Made by a program: the position numbers and the translations under genes
In this document: positions 1 to 8,164 of the stretch, piece by piece
Layout of the letters: every line of letters starts with the position of its first letter
How positions within the stretch are numbered: the first letter of the stretch is position 1
Origin: Roseiarcus sp052147395
GTDB taxonomy: Bacteria > Pseudomonadota > Alphaproteobacteria > Rhizobiales > Beijerinckiaceae
Direction of reading: 5' to 3'
Length of the DNA: 32,372 bases
NCBI GenBank assembly: GCA_052147395.1
Contig: JBKQKS010000069.1
Coordinates: forward strand, 1 to 32,372
Notes under the pieces: generated by a model
Told to the model about the DNA's origin: nothing
Seen by the model: the letters and a program-made list of their open reading frames with translations, nothing else
Database searches by the model: none

Positions 1-982
1 CGGCGGAGCGGAACACGCCGACGATGAGCGCCCCGACCAGCGTGCCGATGATCGAGCCGCGGCCGCCGAACAGCGAGGTGCCGCCGATCACGACCGCGGT
101 GATGGAGTTGAGGTTCATGTTTTCGCCCGCCGTCGGGCTGATCGCGCCTACGCGGCCGATCAGCGCCCAGCCGGCGATCGCGGCGATGAGCCCGGCGAAC
201 ACATAGACGCTGCGCAGAACTTTGTCGGTGTCGATGCCGGCGAGGCGCGCGGATTCGGGATCGTCGCCGGTCGCATAGACGTGCCGTCCGTAGGCGGTGC
301 GGTTGAGGATGTACCAGAACACGGCGGCGACGACCAGCAGCAGGAACGAACCCCACATGATCCGGGCGCTGCCGATCGCCACCGGATTGCCCATCATGTT
401 CAGGAACGGCGCCTTGGCGTCGATGTCCTGCATGCCGATGGTTTCGCTCTGCGAATAGAAGGTGTTGAGCGCGCCGATGATGCTGAGCGTGCCGAGCGTG
501 ACGATGAACGGCGGCATCTTGAGCCGCGTCACCAGCGTGCCGTTGAGATAGCCGAAGATCGCGCCGCACAGCAGGCCTAGCGGAAAGGCCAGGAACGTCG
601 GCAGCCCGTCGACCACGGCGAGACGTCCCATCACCACCGAGGAGATGACCATGATGAGGCCGATCGACAGGTCGATGCCGGCGGTGAGAATCACCAGCGT
701 CTGACCGATGCCGAGGATGCCGGTCACCATCACCTGGGTGAGCACGGTCGAGAGGTTGCTGGCGGTGGTGAAGCGCGCGGGATTGACCGCGACGCCGAGG
801 ATGAGGCCGAGCAGCAGCACGACGAAGGGGACGGTCGTCGGGTAGACGTGCAGAAACCGCTGAATTCGTTGCAGGAGCGTGAGCCGCTGCTCCTCGAACG
901 AGGCGACGGCCGTCGCTGCGGCGGTCAAGACCTTCTCGAATTCTTGCGGCGCCGGCCGCCCGTCGGGTGAGGCTTGGCTCAT
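1..982 (-). CDS. frcC: Sugar ABC transporter permease, FrcC/RbsC type (3' end beyond window)
   Basis: Inner-membrane permease that would carry a monosaccharide delivered by the binding protein encoded just upstream. Reading leftward from the ATG at 982 gives about 327 residues without a stop before the window edge; family members are about 330-360 residues, so little is missing. A short soluble N-terminus (MSQASPDGRPAPQ) is followed by successive hydrophobic spans. Family landmarks are visible: GIGQTLVILTAGIDLSIG, then NGTLVTRLKMPPFIVTLGT, and AVVIGGTSLFGGRGSIIGT near the C-terminal side, all typical of BPD_transp_2 (RbsC/XylH/FrcC) permeases. It lies 115 bp downstream of the binding-protein gene, with a stem-loop between them. 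The ATPase gene expected next would be outside the window. The fructose (Frc) assignment rests on the neighbouring binding protein and ROK regulator; ribose or another pentose/hexose remains possible. Confidence 0.88.
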   Translation of the reverse strand, partial: MSQASPDGRPAPQEFEKVLTAAATAVASFEEQRLTLLQRIQRFLHVYPTTVPFVVLLLGLILGVAVNPARFTTASNLSTVLTQVMVTGILGIGQTLVILTAGIDLSIGLIMVISSVVMGRLAVVDGLPTFLAFPLGLLCGAIFGYLNGTLVTRLKMPPFIVTLGTLSIIGALNTFYSQSETIGMQDIDAKAPFLNMMGNPVAIGSARIMWGSFLLLVVAAVFWYILNRTAYGRHVYATGDDPESARLAGIDTDKVLRSVYVFAGLIAAIAGWALIGRVGAISPTAGENMNLNSITAVVIGGTSLFGGRGSIIGTLVGALIVGVFRSA

Positions 983-1027
983 GACATCCCCTGCCGTTTC
1001 CGTGACCCTAGATGTCTTCTTGCGAAA

Positions 1028-1054
1028 TCGGCGCTCGCGAAACGCGAGCGCCGA
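1028..1054 (-). other. Intercistronic stem-loop between binding-protein and permease genes
   Basis: A perfect 12-bp inverted repeat (TCGGCGCTCGCG / CGCGAGCGCCGA) with a 3-nt loop lies between the stop of the binding-protein gene and the start of the permease gene. No U-run follows on the minus strand. The position fits an mRNA-stabilising or attenuating hairpin, as often found after the binding-protein gene of sugar ABC operons, where it lets the binding protein accumulate in excess over the permease. The function is inferred from position. Confidence 0.6.
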
Positions 1055-1097
1055 CCTTTCGTCGTTGGCTACATTAAGCGCGTGTGTTCGCGCCGAA

Positions 1098-2111
1098 TCA
1101 ACCCCAGCAGAGCTTCTTGCCTTCGTCGACGCTGATCGAGGGCACGCCGGGCATCGGCTCGTCGGTGATGAGCTTCTCGCCGCTGTCGATGCTGTGCGGC
1201 TTCGCGCCACTCTTGATAAATTCGGCGACCTGCTCGACGCCGTCGGCGGCCATCAGCAACGGGTATTGCTGCGTGGTGGCGGAGATGGTGCCGTCCGTGA
1301 GCCACGGCATCGCGAAGCAGCCGCCATCGATGGCGACTGTGATGACGCCTTTGTCCGTGCCCGCCGCCGTCAGCGCCGCCATGCCGCCGTAAGCCGCCGG
1401 TTCGTTGATCGCATAGATGATGTCGATTTGGTCGGCCTTCTGCAGGATGTTCTCCATCGCCTTGCGGCCGCCCTCGGTCGAGCCTTGCGTGACGTCGGAG
1501 CCGACGATCTGCGGGCTGTCGCCCGGGGCGAAGTGCTTGACGTTCTTGACCGGGATGCCGAACCCGGTGAGGAAGCCGTTGTGGCGGAAGTAGTCGACCG
1601 ACGGCTCGTTGGCCGCGAGGTCGAGGGTCGCGATCTTGGCGGTCGCCGCCTTGTCGCCGAGCTTGGCTTTCGCCCACTCGCCGATCAGCTTGCCGGCTGC
1701 GAAGTTATCGGTGCCGATGTTGGCGTCGGCGGCCTCCGGCGGGTCGAGCGAGGTGTCGAGGGTGATGACGACGAGGCCGGCGTCGCGCGCCTTCTTCACC
1801 GTCGGCACGATCGCGGTGGAGTCGCTCGGCACCAGCAGAATACCCTTGGCGCCGGCGGCCATCAGTTGCTCGATCGCCGCGACCTGCGCGTCGTTGTCGC
1901 CGTCGAACTTGCCAGCGTAGGCCTGCGGGGTCAGGCCAAGCTCCTTGGCCTTGGCCTCGAAGCCTTCCTTCATCTTGACGAAGAACGGATTGGTGTTGGT
2001 TTTCGTGATGAGTCCGACGATCGGACCATCGGCCAGCGCCGGCGCGGAAGCGAAGCCGAACGCGAGAGCTACGGCTGCCGCCGTGGCGAAGAGACCGAAT
2101 TTTCTGGTCAT
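1098..2111 (-). CDS. frcB: Periplasmic sugar-binding protein of ABC transporter, FrcB-like
   Basis: Substrate-binding lipid-free periplasmic protein of 337 residues in the Peripla_BP_4 (ribose/fructose-binding) family; it captures a sugar and hands it to the permease. A clear signal peptide covers about residues 1-27 (basic MTRK, hydrophobic Ala-rich core, cleavage after ALA before DG). Family landmarks follow: GLITKTNTNPFFVKMKEGF, DGDNDAQVAAIEQLMAAGAKGI, LVPSDSTAIVPTVKKARDAG, DTSLDPPEAADANIGTDN, and the ATTQQYP strand near the C-terminus. The start has a good ribosome site (GGGAGGAG a few bases upstream of ATG). It is the first gene of the leftward operon and faces the ROK regulator across a palindromic operator, so repression relieved by the sugar is the likely control. 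Resemblance to FrcB of rhizobia favours fructose; the ligand is not proven by sequence. Confidence 0.9.
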   Translation of the reverse strand: MTRKFGLFATAAAVALAFGFASAPALADGPIVGLITKTNTNPFFVKMKEGFEAKAKELGLTPQAYAGKFDGDNDAQVAAIEQLMAAGAKGILLVPSDSTAIVPTVKKARDAGLVVITLDTSLDPPEAADANIGTDNFAAGKLIGEWAKAKLGDKAATAKIATLDLAANEPSVDYFRHNGFLTGFGIPVKNVKHFAPGDSPQIVGSDVTQGSTEGGRKAMENILQKADQIDIIYAINEPAAYGGMAALTAAGTDKGVITVAIDGGCFAMPWLTDGTISATTQQYPLLMAADGVEQVAEFIKSGAKPHSIDSGEKLITDEPMPGVPSISVDEGKKLCWG

Positions 2112-2236
2112 GTACCTACTCCTCCCGGGATGTCCGACGACGCCCCGATATCCAGGGGACCCGGTTCTGACGTAAGGTCGCGAAGCGAGCGCTCGATCCG
2201 TCGCCGTGGGCCTATTGGGTCAGACTTCGGCGACGG

Positions 2237-2275
2237 TGTCAAGGATAATTCTATCCAGTTGAATAATTCTTGACA
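2237..2275. promoter_or_regulatory. Inverted-repeat operator between divergent frcB and ROK regulator
   Basis: Arms TGTCAAGGATAATTC (2237-2251) and GAATAATTCTTGACA (2261-2275) are inverted copies matching at 13 of 15 positions, separated by 9 bp. This is an AT-rich island in GC-rich DNA. Each outer end contains a perfect -35 hexamer TTGACA, one per strand (2270-2275 plus, 2242-2237 minus), so a bound repressor would cover both divergent promoters. The -10 boxes are weak on both sides. The most likely ligand is the adjacent ROK protein, giving autoregulation plus control of the transporter operon; this is inference from architecture. Confidence 0.72.
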
Positions 2276-2337
2276 GCCGCATCCTTTGGTCGCAATCTGT
2301 TCGACAACCGGCGCGAACAACTCTCGGGAGGCGGAGG

Positions 2338-3621
2338 ATGGCGCACGCGCGTTCGAAGTCGCACAGCGACAGCGTCGGTCTCAGCGCGTCGGACGAAGCG
2401 GTCGCCGGGGCGCCCCCGTCGAACCGGTACGTCTCGGGCGCCGATCAGGCCGGAGTACGGCTCTACAACGAGCGGCTGGTGCTGTCGCTCGTCAGGAGGT
2501 TCGGTCAGCTGTCGAAGATGGAAGTGGCCCGCATCACGGGTCTGTCGGTGCAATCCTGCTCGACGATCATGAATCGGCTGCAAGCCGATGGATTGCTGCG
2601 CCGCGAAGCGCCGCTGCGAGGCCGCGTGGGCCAGCCCACCGTGCCCGCGTCGCTCGACCCCGAGGGCGCATTCTCGCTCGGCCTCAAGATCGGCCGGCGC
2701 AGCTGCGATCTGGTGCTGATCGACTTCTGCGGCGCGATCCGCCGACGCGCCAAGGACACGTTTCCTTATCCTACGCCGGACGCCGTGCTCGAGTTCGTGA
2801 AAACGGCGCTGCCTACCGTCACCTCGAACCTCACGCCGGCGCAGAGCCGACGCATCGCCGGGCTCGGGGTCGCCTCGCCGTTCCAGCTCTGGAGCTGGTC
2901 GTCCGAAATCGGCGCGCCGGAGGGCGCGTTGGAAGGTTGGCGCGATGTTTCGATCGCCGATGAGGTCAGCCGCATTTGTCCCTATCCGGTCACGTTGTGC
3001 AACGATGCAACTTCGGCATGCGCGGCGGAATTTTTTTTCGGCGAAGCGTGGCGCGAGCGCGACTTTCTCTATTTCTTCATCGGGGCGTTCGTCGGCGGCG
3101 GGCTGGTGCTCGACGGCGCGCTCTACACCGGACGCACCGGCAATGCCGCGGCGCTCGGCTCGATGCCGATTGCCGGGCGCAACGGGAGCGGCGTCTCGCA
3201 ATTGATCGCACTCGCCTCGATCTACCAGCTCGAGCGCCGGGTGGAGGCGGCGGGGCTCGATCCCTCGTCGATCTGGCGCGATCCGTTCGAGTGGGACGAC
3301 TATGGCGCCGTGCTGGAGCGCTGGATCGGGGACGCATCTTATGCGATAGCGCAAGCGTCCGTGGCGGCGGCGTCGGTGATCGACGTTTCCGCCGTGGTCA
3401 TCGACGGCGCCATGCCGACGTCGGTGCGCGAGAAGATGCGCCTGGAGGTCGCCGCGCAGCTCGAGTTGATGGATCGGCGCGGCTTATCCGACTTGAAAGC
3501 TCTCTCGGGCGTCATCGGCGCCGACGCGCGTGCGATCGGCGGAGCGGCCTTGCCGCTCATCCAGAATTTCGCGCGCGACAGAGAAGTGCTGTTCAAGGAC
3601 ACGCCGAGCGGACTGGGTTGA
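2338..3621 (+). CDS. frcR: ROK-family transcriptional repressor, FrcR-like
   Basis: Sugar-responsive DNA-binding repressor of 427 residues. After a poorly conserved leader of about 45 residues comes a winged helix-turn-helix (LSKMEVARITGLSVQSCSTI through GRVGQPTV), then the ROK actin-like ATPase fold (LGLKIGRRSCDLVLIDFCG; CNDATSACAAEFFFGEA; FFIGAFVGGGLVLDGALYTG). The usual zinc-binding CXCGXXGC signature after the GxxGE/GH segment is absent: the sequence reads GNAAALGSMPIAGRNGSG. It is therefore a regulator lacking a zinc site, not a sugar kinase. The start is supported by GGGAGG at 2326-2331, six bases before ATG. It is divergent from frcB and 37 bp upstream of zwf, suggesting one regulon that couples sugar import to glucose-6-phosphate oxidation. 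The FrcR name follows the rhizobial frc arrangement and is an inference. Confidence 0.85.
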   Translation: MAHARSKSHSDSVGLSASDEAVAGAPPSNRYVSGADQAGVRLYNERLVLSLVRRFGQLSKMEVARITGLSVQSCSTIMNRLQADGLLRREAPLRGRVGQPTVPASLDPEGAFSLGLKIGRRSCDLVLIDFCGAIRRRAKDTFPYPTPDAVLEFVKTALPTVTSNLTPAQSRRIAGLGVASPFQLWSWSSEIGAPEGALEGWRDVSIADEVSRICPYPVTLCNDATSACAAEFFFGEAWRERDFLYFFIGAFVGGGLVLDGALYTGRTGNAAALGSMPIAGRNGSGVSQLIALASIYQLERRVEAAGLDPSSIWRDPFEWDDYGAVLERWIGDASYAIAQASVAAASVIDVSAVVIDGAMPTSVREKMRLEVAAQLELMDRRGLSDLKALSGVIGADARAIGGAALPLIQNFARDREVLFKDTPSGLG

Positions 3622-3658
3622 CGTTTCGCAGACGCGAACAAACAACGACGGTGATCTC

Positions 3659-5134
3659 ATGGCCTTCAAACTGATAAAGGTCGATCCGTTCGACCTCGTG
3701 GTGTTCGGCGCCACCGGCGATCTCGCCTATCGCAAGCTCTATCCGGCTTTGTTGCACCGCGACAAGAGCAGACAGTTCACCGAGCCGACGCGCATCATCG
3801 GCGTGTCTCGCCGTCATCTCGACGCCGACCAGTTCCGCGCCTCGGTGCGCGAGTCCTTTGCCAAATCGAACGGCGCCGACGAGGCGCCGCCCGACGTGCT
3901 GGACCGTTTCCTCCAGCGCCTCCAGTATGTCGCCTTCGACGCCTCGAGCGACGAAGGCTGGGACGATCTGAAAGCCGCGCTGGGGCCCGACGAGCGCACC
4001 CGCGCCTATTACACGGCGACCGGCCCGGATCTGTTCGGTCCGATCGCGCGCCGGCTCGGCGCCGCGGGCCTCGCCACGCCGTGTTCGCGCATCATCGTCG
4101 AGAAGCCGATCGGCAAGGACGGCGCCAGCGCCGGCGCGATCAACGACACGATCGGCGCCGTGTTCGAGGAGAAGAACATCTTCCGCATCGACCATTATCT
4201 CGGCAAGGAATCGGTGCAGAACCTGATGGCGCTGCGCTTCGCCAACGCGTTGCTCGAACCCTTGTGGAACAGCGGTCATGTCGATCACGTGCAGATCACG
4301 GTCGCCGAGACGCTGGGCGTCGGCGGTCGCGGCGCCTATTACGACGAGTCCGGCGCGCTCAGAGACATGGTGCAGAACCATATGCTGCAACTGCTCTGTC
4401 TGGTGGCGATGGAGCCGCCCTCCGCGTTCCAGGCCGACGCGCTGCGCGACGAGAAGCTGAAAGTGCTGAAGTCGTTGACGGCAATCGACGAGTCCAACGT
4501 ATCATCGCTCACTGTTCGTGGACAATATCGCTCGGGCTTCGCCGCGGGCGCGCAGGCGCCATCTTATTTGCAGGATAGCGGCCGCGAGGCGAGCGACACG
4601 GAGACTTTCGTCGCGCTCAAGCTCGGCGTCGCCAATTGGCGTTGGGCGGGCGTGCCGTTCTACTTGCGCACCGGCAAACGATTGCCGCAGCGCTTTTCCG
4701 AGATCATGGTAGGCTTCAGGCGAGTCCCGCATGCGATCTTCGCCCACGGTTCGGAGGGCATCCCCGCCAACCGGCTCGTCATTCGCGTGCAGCCGGACGA
4801 GGGCATCAAACTCTGGCTGATGATCAAAGAACCGGGACCGGGCGACATGAGGCTTCAGCATGTGCCGCTCGACATGACCTTTGCAAAGACATTTGCAACG
4901 CAGTCGCCGGAGGCGTATGAAAGACTGCTGATGGATGCGTTGCGTGGGAACGCGTCGTTGTTCATGCGTCGCGACGAGGTGGAAGCCGCCTGGCGCTTCA
5001 CCGATCCGATACGGGACGCCTGGGCTCACCTCGGTGAGGCGCCGCGTCCTTATGCTGCTGGAACTTGGGGGCCCGCCGCCTCGATCGCGCTGATTGAGCG
5101 CGACGGCCGAACCTGGAACGAGGATTTCGAATGA
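3659..5134 (+). CDS. zwf: Glucose-6-phosphate 1-dehydrogenase
   Basis: Oxidises glucose-6-phosphate to 6-phosphogluconolactone with NADP+ (or NAD+), the entry to the Entner-Doudoroff and oxidative pentose-phosphate pathways; cytosolic. The 491-residue product is normal length. The N-terminal dinucleotide-binding motif reads VFGATGDLAYRKL (about residues 15-27), and the active-site signature RIDHYLGKE lies at residues 176-184, with the catalytic His of the DHYLGKE segment present. Other conserved blocks are IVEKPIGKD and FYLRTGKRLPQR. The open frame extends upstream into the ROK gene (to 3530), but the ATG at 3659 begins at the family-typical distance from the FGATGDLA motif; its ribosome site is weak. 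It is followed by pgl with a 4-base ATGA overlap, so the two are translationally coupled. Confidence 0.97.
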   Translation: MAFKLIKVDPFDLVVFGATGDLAYRKLYPALLHRDKSRQFTEPTRIIGVSRRHLDADQFRASVRESFAKSNGADEAPPDVLDRFLQRLQYVAFDASSDEGWDDLKAALGPDERTRAYYTATGPDLFGPIARRLGAAGLATPCSRIIVEKPIGKDGASAGAINDTIGAVFEEKNIFRIDHYLGKESVQNLMALRFANALLEPLWNSGHVDHVQITVAETLGVGGRGAYYDESGALRDMVQNHMLQLLCLVAMEPPSAFQADALRDEKLKVLKSLTAIDESNVSSLTVRGQYRSGFAAGAQAPSYLQDSGREASDTETFVALKLGVANWRWAGVPFYLRTGKRLPQRFSEIMVGFRRVPHAIFAHGSEGIPANRLVIRVQPDEGIKLWLMIKEPGPGDMRLQHVPLDMTFAKTFATQSPEAYERLLMDALRGNASLFMRRDEVEAAWRFTDPIRDAWAHLGEAPRPYAAGTWGPAASIALIERDGRTWNEDFE

Positions 5135-5844
5135 GCAACCGAACCGTGGAGCGCCGCGAATTCCGCAATGGCGCCGAACTCGCCGACGACTTCGCCGACT
5201 GGACGGCGGACATCCTTCGCCACGCGATCGCCGCCAGTGGAGAGGCGTTGCTCGCCGTGTCTGGCGGCCTGACGCCGCAGCGTTATTTTCACGCGCTGTC
5301 TCTGCGTGAGCTCGATTGGTCCCGCGTTTCGATCGCGCTGGTCGACGAGCGGCGCGTCCCCGACGATCATCCGCGCTCCAACGCCCGCCTCGCGCGCGCG
5401 TTGCTGTTGCAGAACTACGCGGCGGCGGCGAGCTTCGTCCCGCTCGCCGATCAGCGGCTGACGCCCGAGCAGGAGCTGGCCTCGGCCCGCGCCCGCATCG
5501 CGGCCCTGCCGCTGCCGGCGGATGTCGTCGCGCTCGGCATGGGCGAGGACGGGCACACGGCGTCCTGGTTCCCCGGCGCCAGCGGGCTTGCCGAGGCCAT
5601 GGATCCGGCGGCGCGCGCGCTCGTCGCGCCGATCACCGCGCCCGGCGCTCCCGAACCGCGGCTCACGCTGACTGGCCGGGTCGTGCTGCGCGCGCGCCAC
5701 GTCGCGCTGCACATCGAAGGTCCAAACAAGATCGCAGCGCTCGCCCGCGCGCTCGAACAGGGACCGGCCGAGCAGATGCCGATCCGCGCCGTGATCAACC
5801 AGGCCGGCGACCGGCTGACGATCTTCGAGAGCTTCGCCTCCTGA
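5131..5844 (+). CDS. pgl: 6-phosphogluconolactonase
   Basis: Hydrolyses 6-phosphogluconolactone, the product of the preceding Zwf, to 6-phosphogluconate in the cytosol. The 237-residue length is typical of the NagB-related DevB/Pgl family. Family blocks visible include AVSGGLTPQRYFHAL (phosphate-binding), VSIALVDERRVPDDHPRSNA, ALGMGEDGHTASWFPGA and RLTLTGRVVLRARHVALHI. The ATG overlaps the zwf stop in ATGA, so translation is coupled. No edd or gnd gene follows here; a strong hairpin and the convergent ilvE gene end the unit. Confidence 0.95.
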   Translation: MSNRTVERREFRNGAELADDFADWTADILRHAIAASGEALLAVSGGLTPQRYFHALSLRELDWSRVSIALVDERRVPDDHPRSNARLARALLLQNYAAAASFVPLADQRLTPEQELASARARIAALPLPADVVALGMGEDGHTASWFPGASGLAEAMDPAARALVAPITAPGAPEPRLTLTGRVVLRARHVALHIEGPNKIAALARALEQGPAEQMPIRAVINQAGDRLTIFESFAS

Positions 5845-5854
5845 TCGCGCCCGA

Positions 5855-5886
5855 GCCTTCGCGGCGAACCCCTTTGCCGCGAAGGC
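5855..5886. terminator. Bidirectional terminator-like hairpin between pgl and ilvE
   Basis: Perfect 11-bp stem GCCTTCGCGGC / GCCGCGAAGGC with a 10-nt loop, located between the convergent 3' ends of pgl (stop at 5844) and ilvE (stop at 5903). There is no long U-run on either side, so efficiency as an intrinsic terminator is uncertain, but the placement is what one expects of a shared terminator. Confidence 0.6.
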
Positions 5887-5902
5887 GGCAGGTCAGCCTC
5901 GC

Positions 5903-6778
5903 TCAGCGCGGCTGCACTTCCCGGCTGTAGTCTTCGATCAGCGCCGCGGTGATGGCGCCGGGCGTGAACGCATGCGGGCCGATCTCGCCGACCGGCGTCA
6001 CTTCCGCCGCCGTGCCGGTGATGAAGCACTCGGAGAATCGGGCGAGCTCTTCGGGCAGGATGCGCCGCTCGATCACCGCAAAGCCGCGCTTGCGCGCGAG
6101 CTCGATCACCGTCTTGCGCGTGATGCCATCGAGGAAACAGTCGGCTATCGGGGTATGGATCGCCTCGTTCTCGATGAAGAATATATTGGCGCCGGTGCAT
6201 TCGGCGACCCGGCCCTCCCAGTCCAACATCAACGCATCGGCGTAACCGCGCCGCTCGGCGCGATGCTTCGAGATCGTGCAGATCATGTAGAGGCCGGCCG
6301 CTTTGGCGCGCGACGGCGCGGTCTTGGGATCGGGACGGCGGTATTCGGCGATGTCGAGGCGGATGCCCTTCATGCGCTGGGCCGGGTCGAAATAGCTCGG
6401 CCATTCCCACACCGCGATGGCGAGGTGGATCTTGTTGGCCTGCGCCGAGACTCCCATCATCTCGGAGCCGCGCCAGGCGATCGGGCGCACGTAGGCGTCG
6501 GCGAGGCCGTTTTTGCCGAGCACGAGCGCCTTGGCGGCGTCGATTTCGGCGACGCGGTAGGGAATCTCGAAGTCGAGGGTGCGCCCCGACTCCAAGAGGC
6601 GCTCGGAATGCTCGGCCGACTTGAAGACCACGCCGGAGTAGGCGCGCTCGCCCTCGAACACGGAACTGCCATAGTGCAGCGCATGGGTCAGCACGTGAAC
6701 CTTGGCGTCCCGCCACGCAACCAGCGCGCCGTCGTACCAGATCCAGCCGTCCCGGTCGTCGAAAGTCTGTCCCGCCAT
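5903..6778 (-). CDS. ilvE: Branched-chain amino acid aminotransferase (fold-type IV)
   Basis: PLP-dependent transaminase that interconverts valine, leucine and isoleucine with their 2-oxo acids using glutamate/2-oxoglutarate; cytosolic. The product is 291 residues. Fold-type IV landmarks are HALHYGSSVFEGERAY near residues 33-48, the PLP lysine K159 in RAKAAG, GRVAECTGANIFF, DGITRKTVIELA and FITGTAAEVTPVGEI. GRVAE followed by GANIFF is the cofactor-phosphate and Glu region. It is divergent from the MarR gene with a 125-137 bp shared upstream region and convergent with pgl. D-amino-acid aminotransferases and aminodeoxychorismate lyases share the fold, but the ALHYG and FEGERAY blocks favour IlvE. 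Confidence 0.93.
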   Translation of the reverse strand: MAGQTFDDRDGWIWYDGALVAWRDAKVHVLTHALHYGSSVFEGERAYSGVVFKSAEHSERLLESGRTLDFEIPYRVAEIDAAKALVLGKNGLADAYVRPIAWRGSEMMGVSAQANKIHLAIAVWEWPSYFDPAQRMKGIRLDIAEYRRPDPKTAPSRAKAAGLYMICTISKHRAERRGYADALMLDWEGRVAECTGANIFFIENEAIHTPIADCFLDGITRKTVIELARKRGFAVIERRILPEELARFSECFITGTAAEVTPVGEIGPHAFTPGAITAALIEDYSREVQPR

Positions 6779-6915
6779 GGCGCGCTCCTCGAGCTGTTGC
6801 GACCCGGGCTTGCTTTTACCGACCCGAGTCTTATCACGCTTTTGTCACAACTGGGGTCGCGACGTTACACGGAGCCCGCCGATATGTCCACATTGCTGAC
6901 CTAATGGGGAGCGCC

Positions 6916-7425
6916 ATGCGGGACCGCCCTCAGCCCGGACCGGAGGCTCGCGAGCCGGCGCCGATGTTCGACCTCATCGAGCTGTTCTATTTCGCCTATC
7001 GGGATTTTGTCGGCGACGCCGACCGCCTGCTGGAGGCCTATGGCTTCGGCCGCGCGCATCACCGGGTGCTGCATTTCGTTTCCCGTCAGCCGGGCCTCAC
7101 CATCGCCGCGCTGCTCGACATCCTGCGCATCACCAAACAGAGCCTGAACCGGGTGCTCAAGGAGCTGATCGCCGAAGGGTTCATCGAGGCGCGGGCCGGC
7201 GCCATCGATCGCCGACACCGCCAGCTCTATGTGACGGACGCCGGCGAGCGGCTGGCGCGCGAGCTCGCCGGAGTGCAGACGCGCCGGTTCGAGCGGGCCA
7301 TGGCGAGCCTCGGCGAGAACGGCCGCGAGCGCGCCAAGGACTTCCTCATTGCGGTCGTCGATCCGGGCGAGCGCGAGCGCATTCTCGAGCTCGTGGGCGT
7401 CAGAGGTTCCGGCGCCGCAGCGTGA
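6916..7425 (+). CDS. MarR-family transcriptional regulator, PetP-like
   Basis: Winged-helix regulator, likely dimeric, of 169 residues. The MarR core is seen in HHRVLHFVSRQPGLTIAALL, ILRITKQSLNRVLKEL (recognition helix), and the wing AGAIDRRHRQLYVTDAG, followed by a C-terminal dimerisation helix. Two in-frame ATGs exist. The one at 6916 is chosen because GGGGAG lies just upstream, while the ATG at 6904 has no ribosome site. It is followed after 22 bp by a response regulator and a histidine kinase. A MarR gene directly before an OmpR-type regulator resembles petP-petR of Rhodobacter capsulatus, where the pair affects cytochrome bc1 expression. No pet genes are present here, so the target is unknown. 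Confidence 0.86.
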   Translation: MRDRPQPGPEAREPAPMFDLIELFYFAYRDFVGDADRLLEAYGFGRAHHRVLHFVSRQPGLTIAALLDILRITKQSLNRVLKELIAEGFIEARAGAIDRRHRQLYVTDAGERLARELAGVQTRRFERAMASLGENGRERAKDFLIAVVDPGERERILELVGVRGSGAAA

Positions 7426-7447
7426 ACCTACGAAATCGGAGTCGACG

Positions 7448-8164
7448 ATGTCCCTCGTTCCGTCCGTTCTCCCCGACGATGCCCCGCATGTGCTGGTCGT
7501 GGACGACGATCGCCGCCTGCGCGCATTGATGTCGTCGTTCCTTCGCCGCAACGGTTACCGCGTCACAGCCGCGGCGTCCGCCGCCGAGGCGAGGAGGCGC
7601 CTCGAGTGCCTGGAATTCGAGCTCATCGTGCTCGATGTGATGATGCCCGGCGAAAGCGGTCTCAGCTTCGCCGAATCCTTGCGCGAACATTCGGACATCC
7701 CGATCCTGATGCTGACGGCGCGGTCGGAGACGGCCGATCGCGTGCGCGGCCTCGAAGCCGGCGTCGACGACTATCTCGGCAAGCCCTACGAACCCAAGGA
7801 GCTGCTGCTGCGCATCGCCTCGATCTTGCGCCGAGCCACGCGCGCGGCGCCGGCGGCGCGGCCCGAAGAGAGCTCGCTGCGGTTCGGGCCCTATCTGTTT
7901 TTCCCCGACCGCGGCGAATTGCGCAACGGCGACGAAACGGTAAAACTCACGGAACGCGAGCGCGAGATTTTACGCACGCTAGGCTCCAATCCGGGGGCGA
8001 GCGTGTCGCGCGAGGCGCTCGCGGGATCCGGAGGCGCGGCGCAGGAGCGCACGGTCGACGTGCAGATCAACAGACTGAGACGCAAGATCGAGCGCGATCC
8101 CGCCAACCCGCTCTATCTGCAAACGGCGCGCGGCTGCGGTTACCGTCTGGTGCTCGACCCATGA
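7448..8164 (+). CDS. OmpR/PetR-like two-component response regulator
   Basis: DNA-binding response regulator of 238 residues. The receiver domain (about residues 14-125) keeps all catalytic residues: the acidic DDD cluster after VLVV, phospho-acceptor D63 in VLDVMMPGESG, the LTARS Thr/Ser, and Lys in LGKPYEP. The C-terminal winged helix (about 140-238) has RDGELRNG-like strands, LTEREREILRTL and RTVDVQINRLRRKIERDP, ending in the family-typical RGCGYRLVLDP. The start at 7448 is preferred because the frame upstream runs back into the MarR gene. The stop overlaps the kinase start in ATGA, so regulator and kinase are translationally coupled. Confidence 0.93.
   Translation: MSLVPSVLPDDAPHVLVVDDDRRLRALMSSFLRRNGYRVTAAASAAEARRRLECLEFELIVLDVMMPGESGLSFAESLREHSDIPILMLTARSETADRVRGLEAGVDDYLGKPYEPKELLLRIASILRRATRAAPAARPEESSLRFGPYLFFPDRGELRNGDETVKLTEREREILRTLGSNPGASVSREALAGSGGAAQERTVDVQINRLRRKIERDPANPLYLQTARGCGYRLVLDP

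Noticed and set aside
879..2273. 464-residue plus-strand frame over the binding-protein gene
   Set aside because: Antisense to frcB, which has a signal peptide, a ribosome site and family motifs; the plus-strand frame has none.
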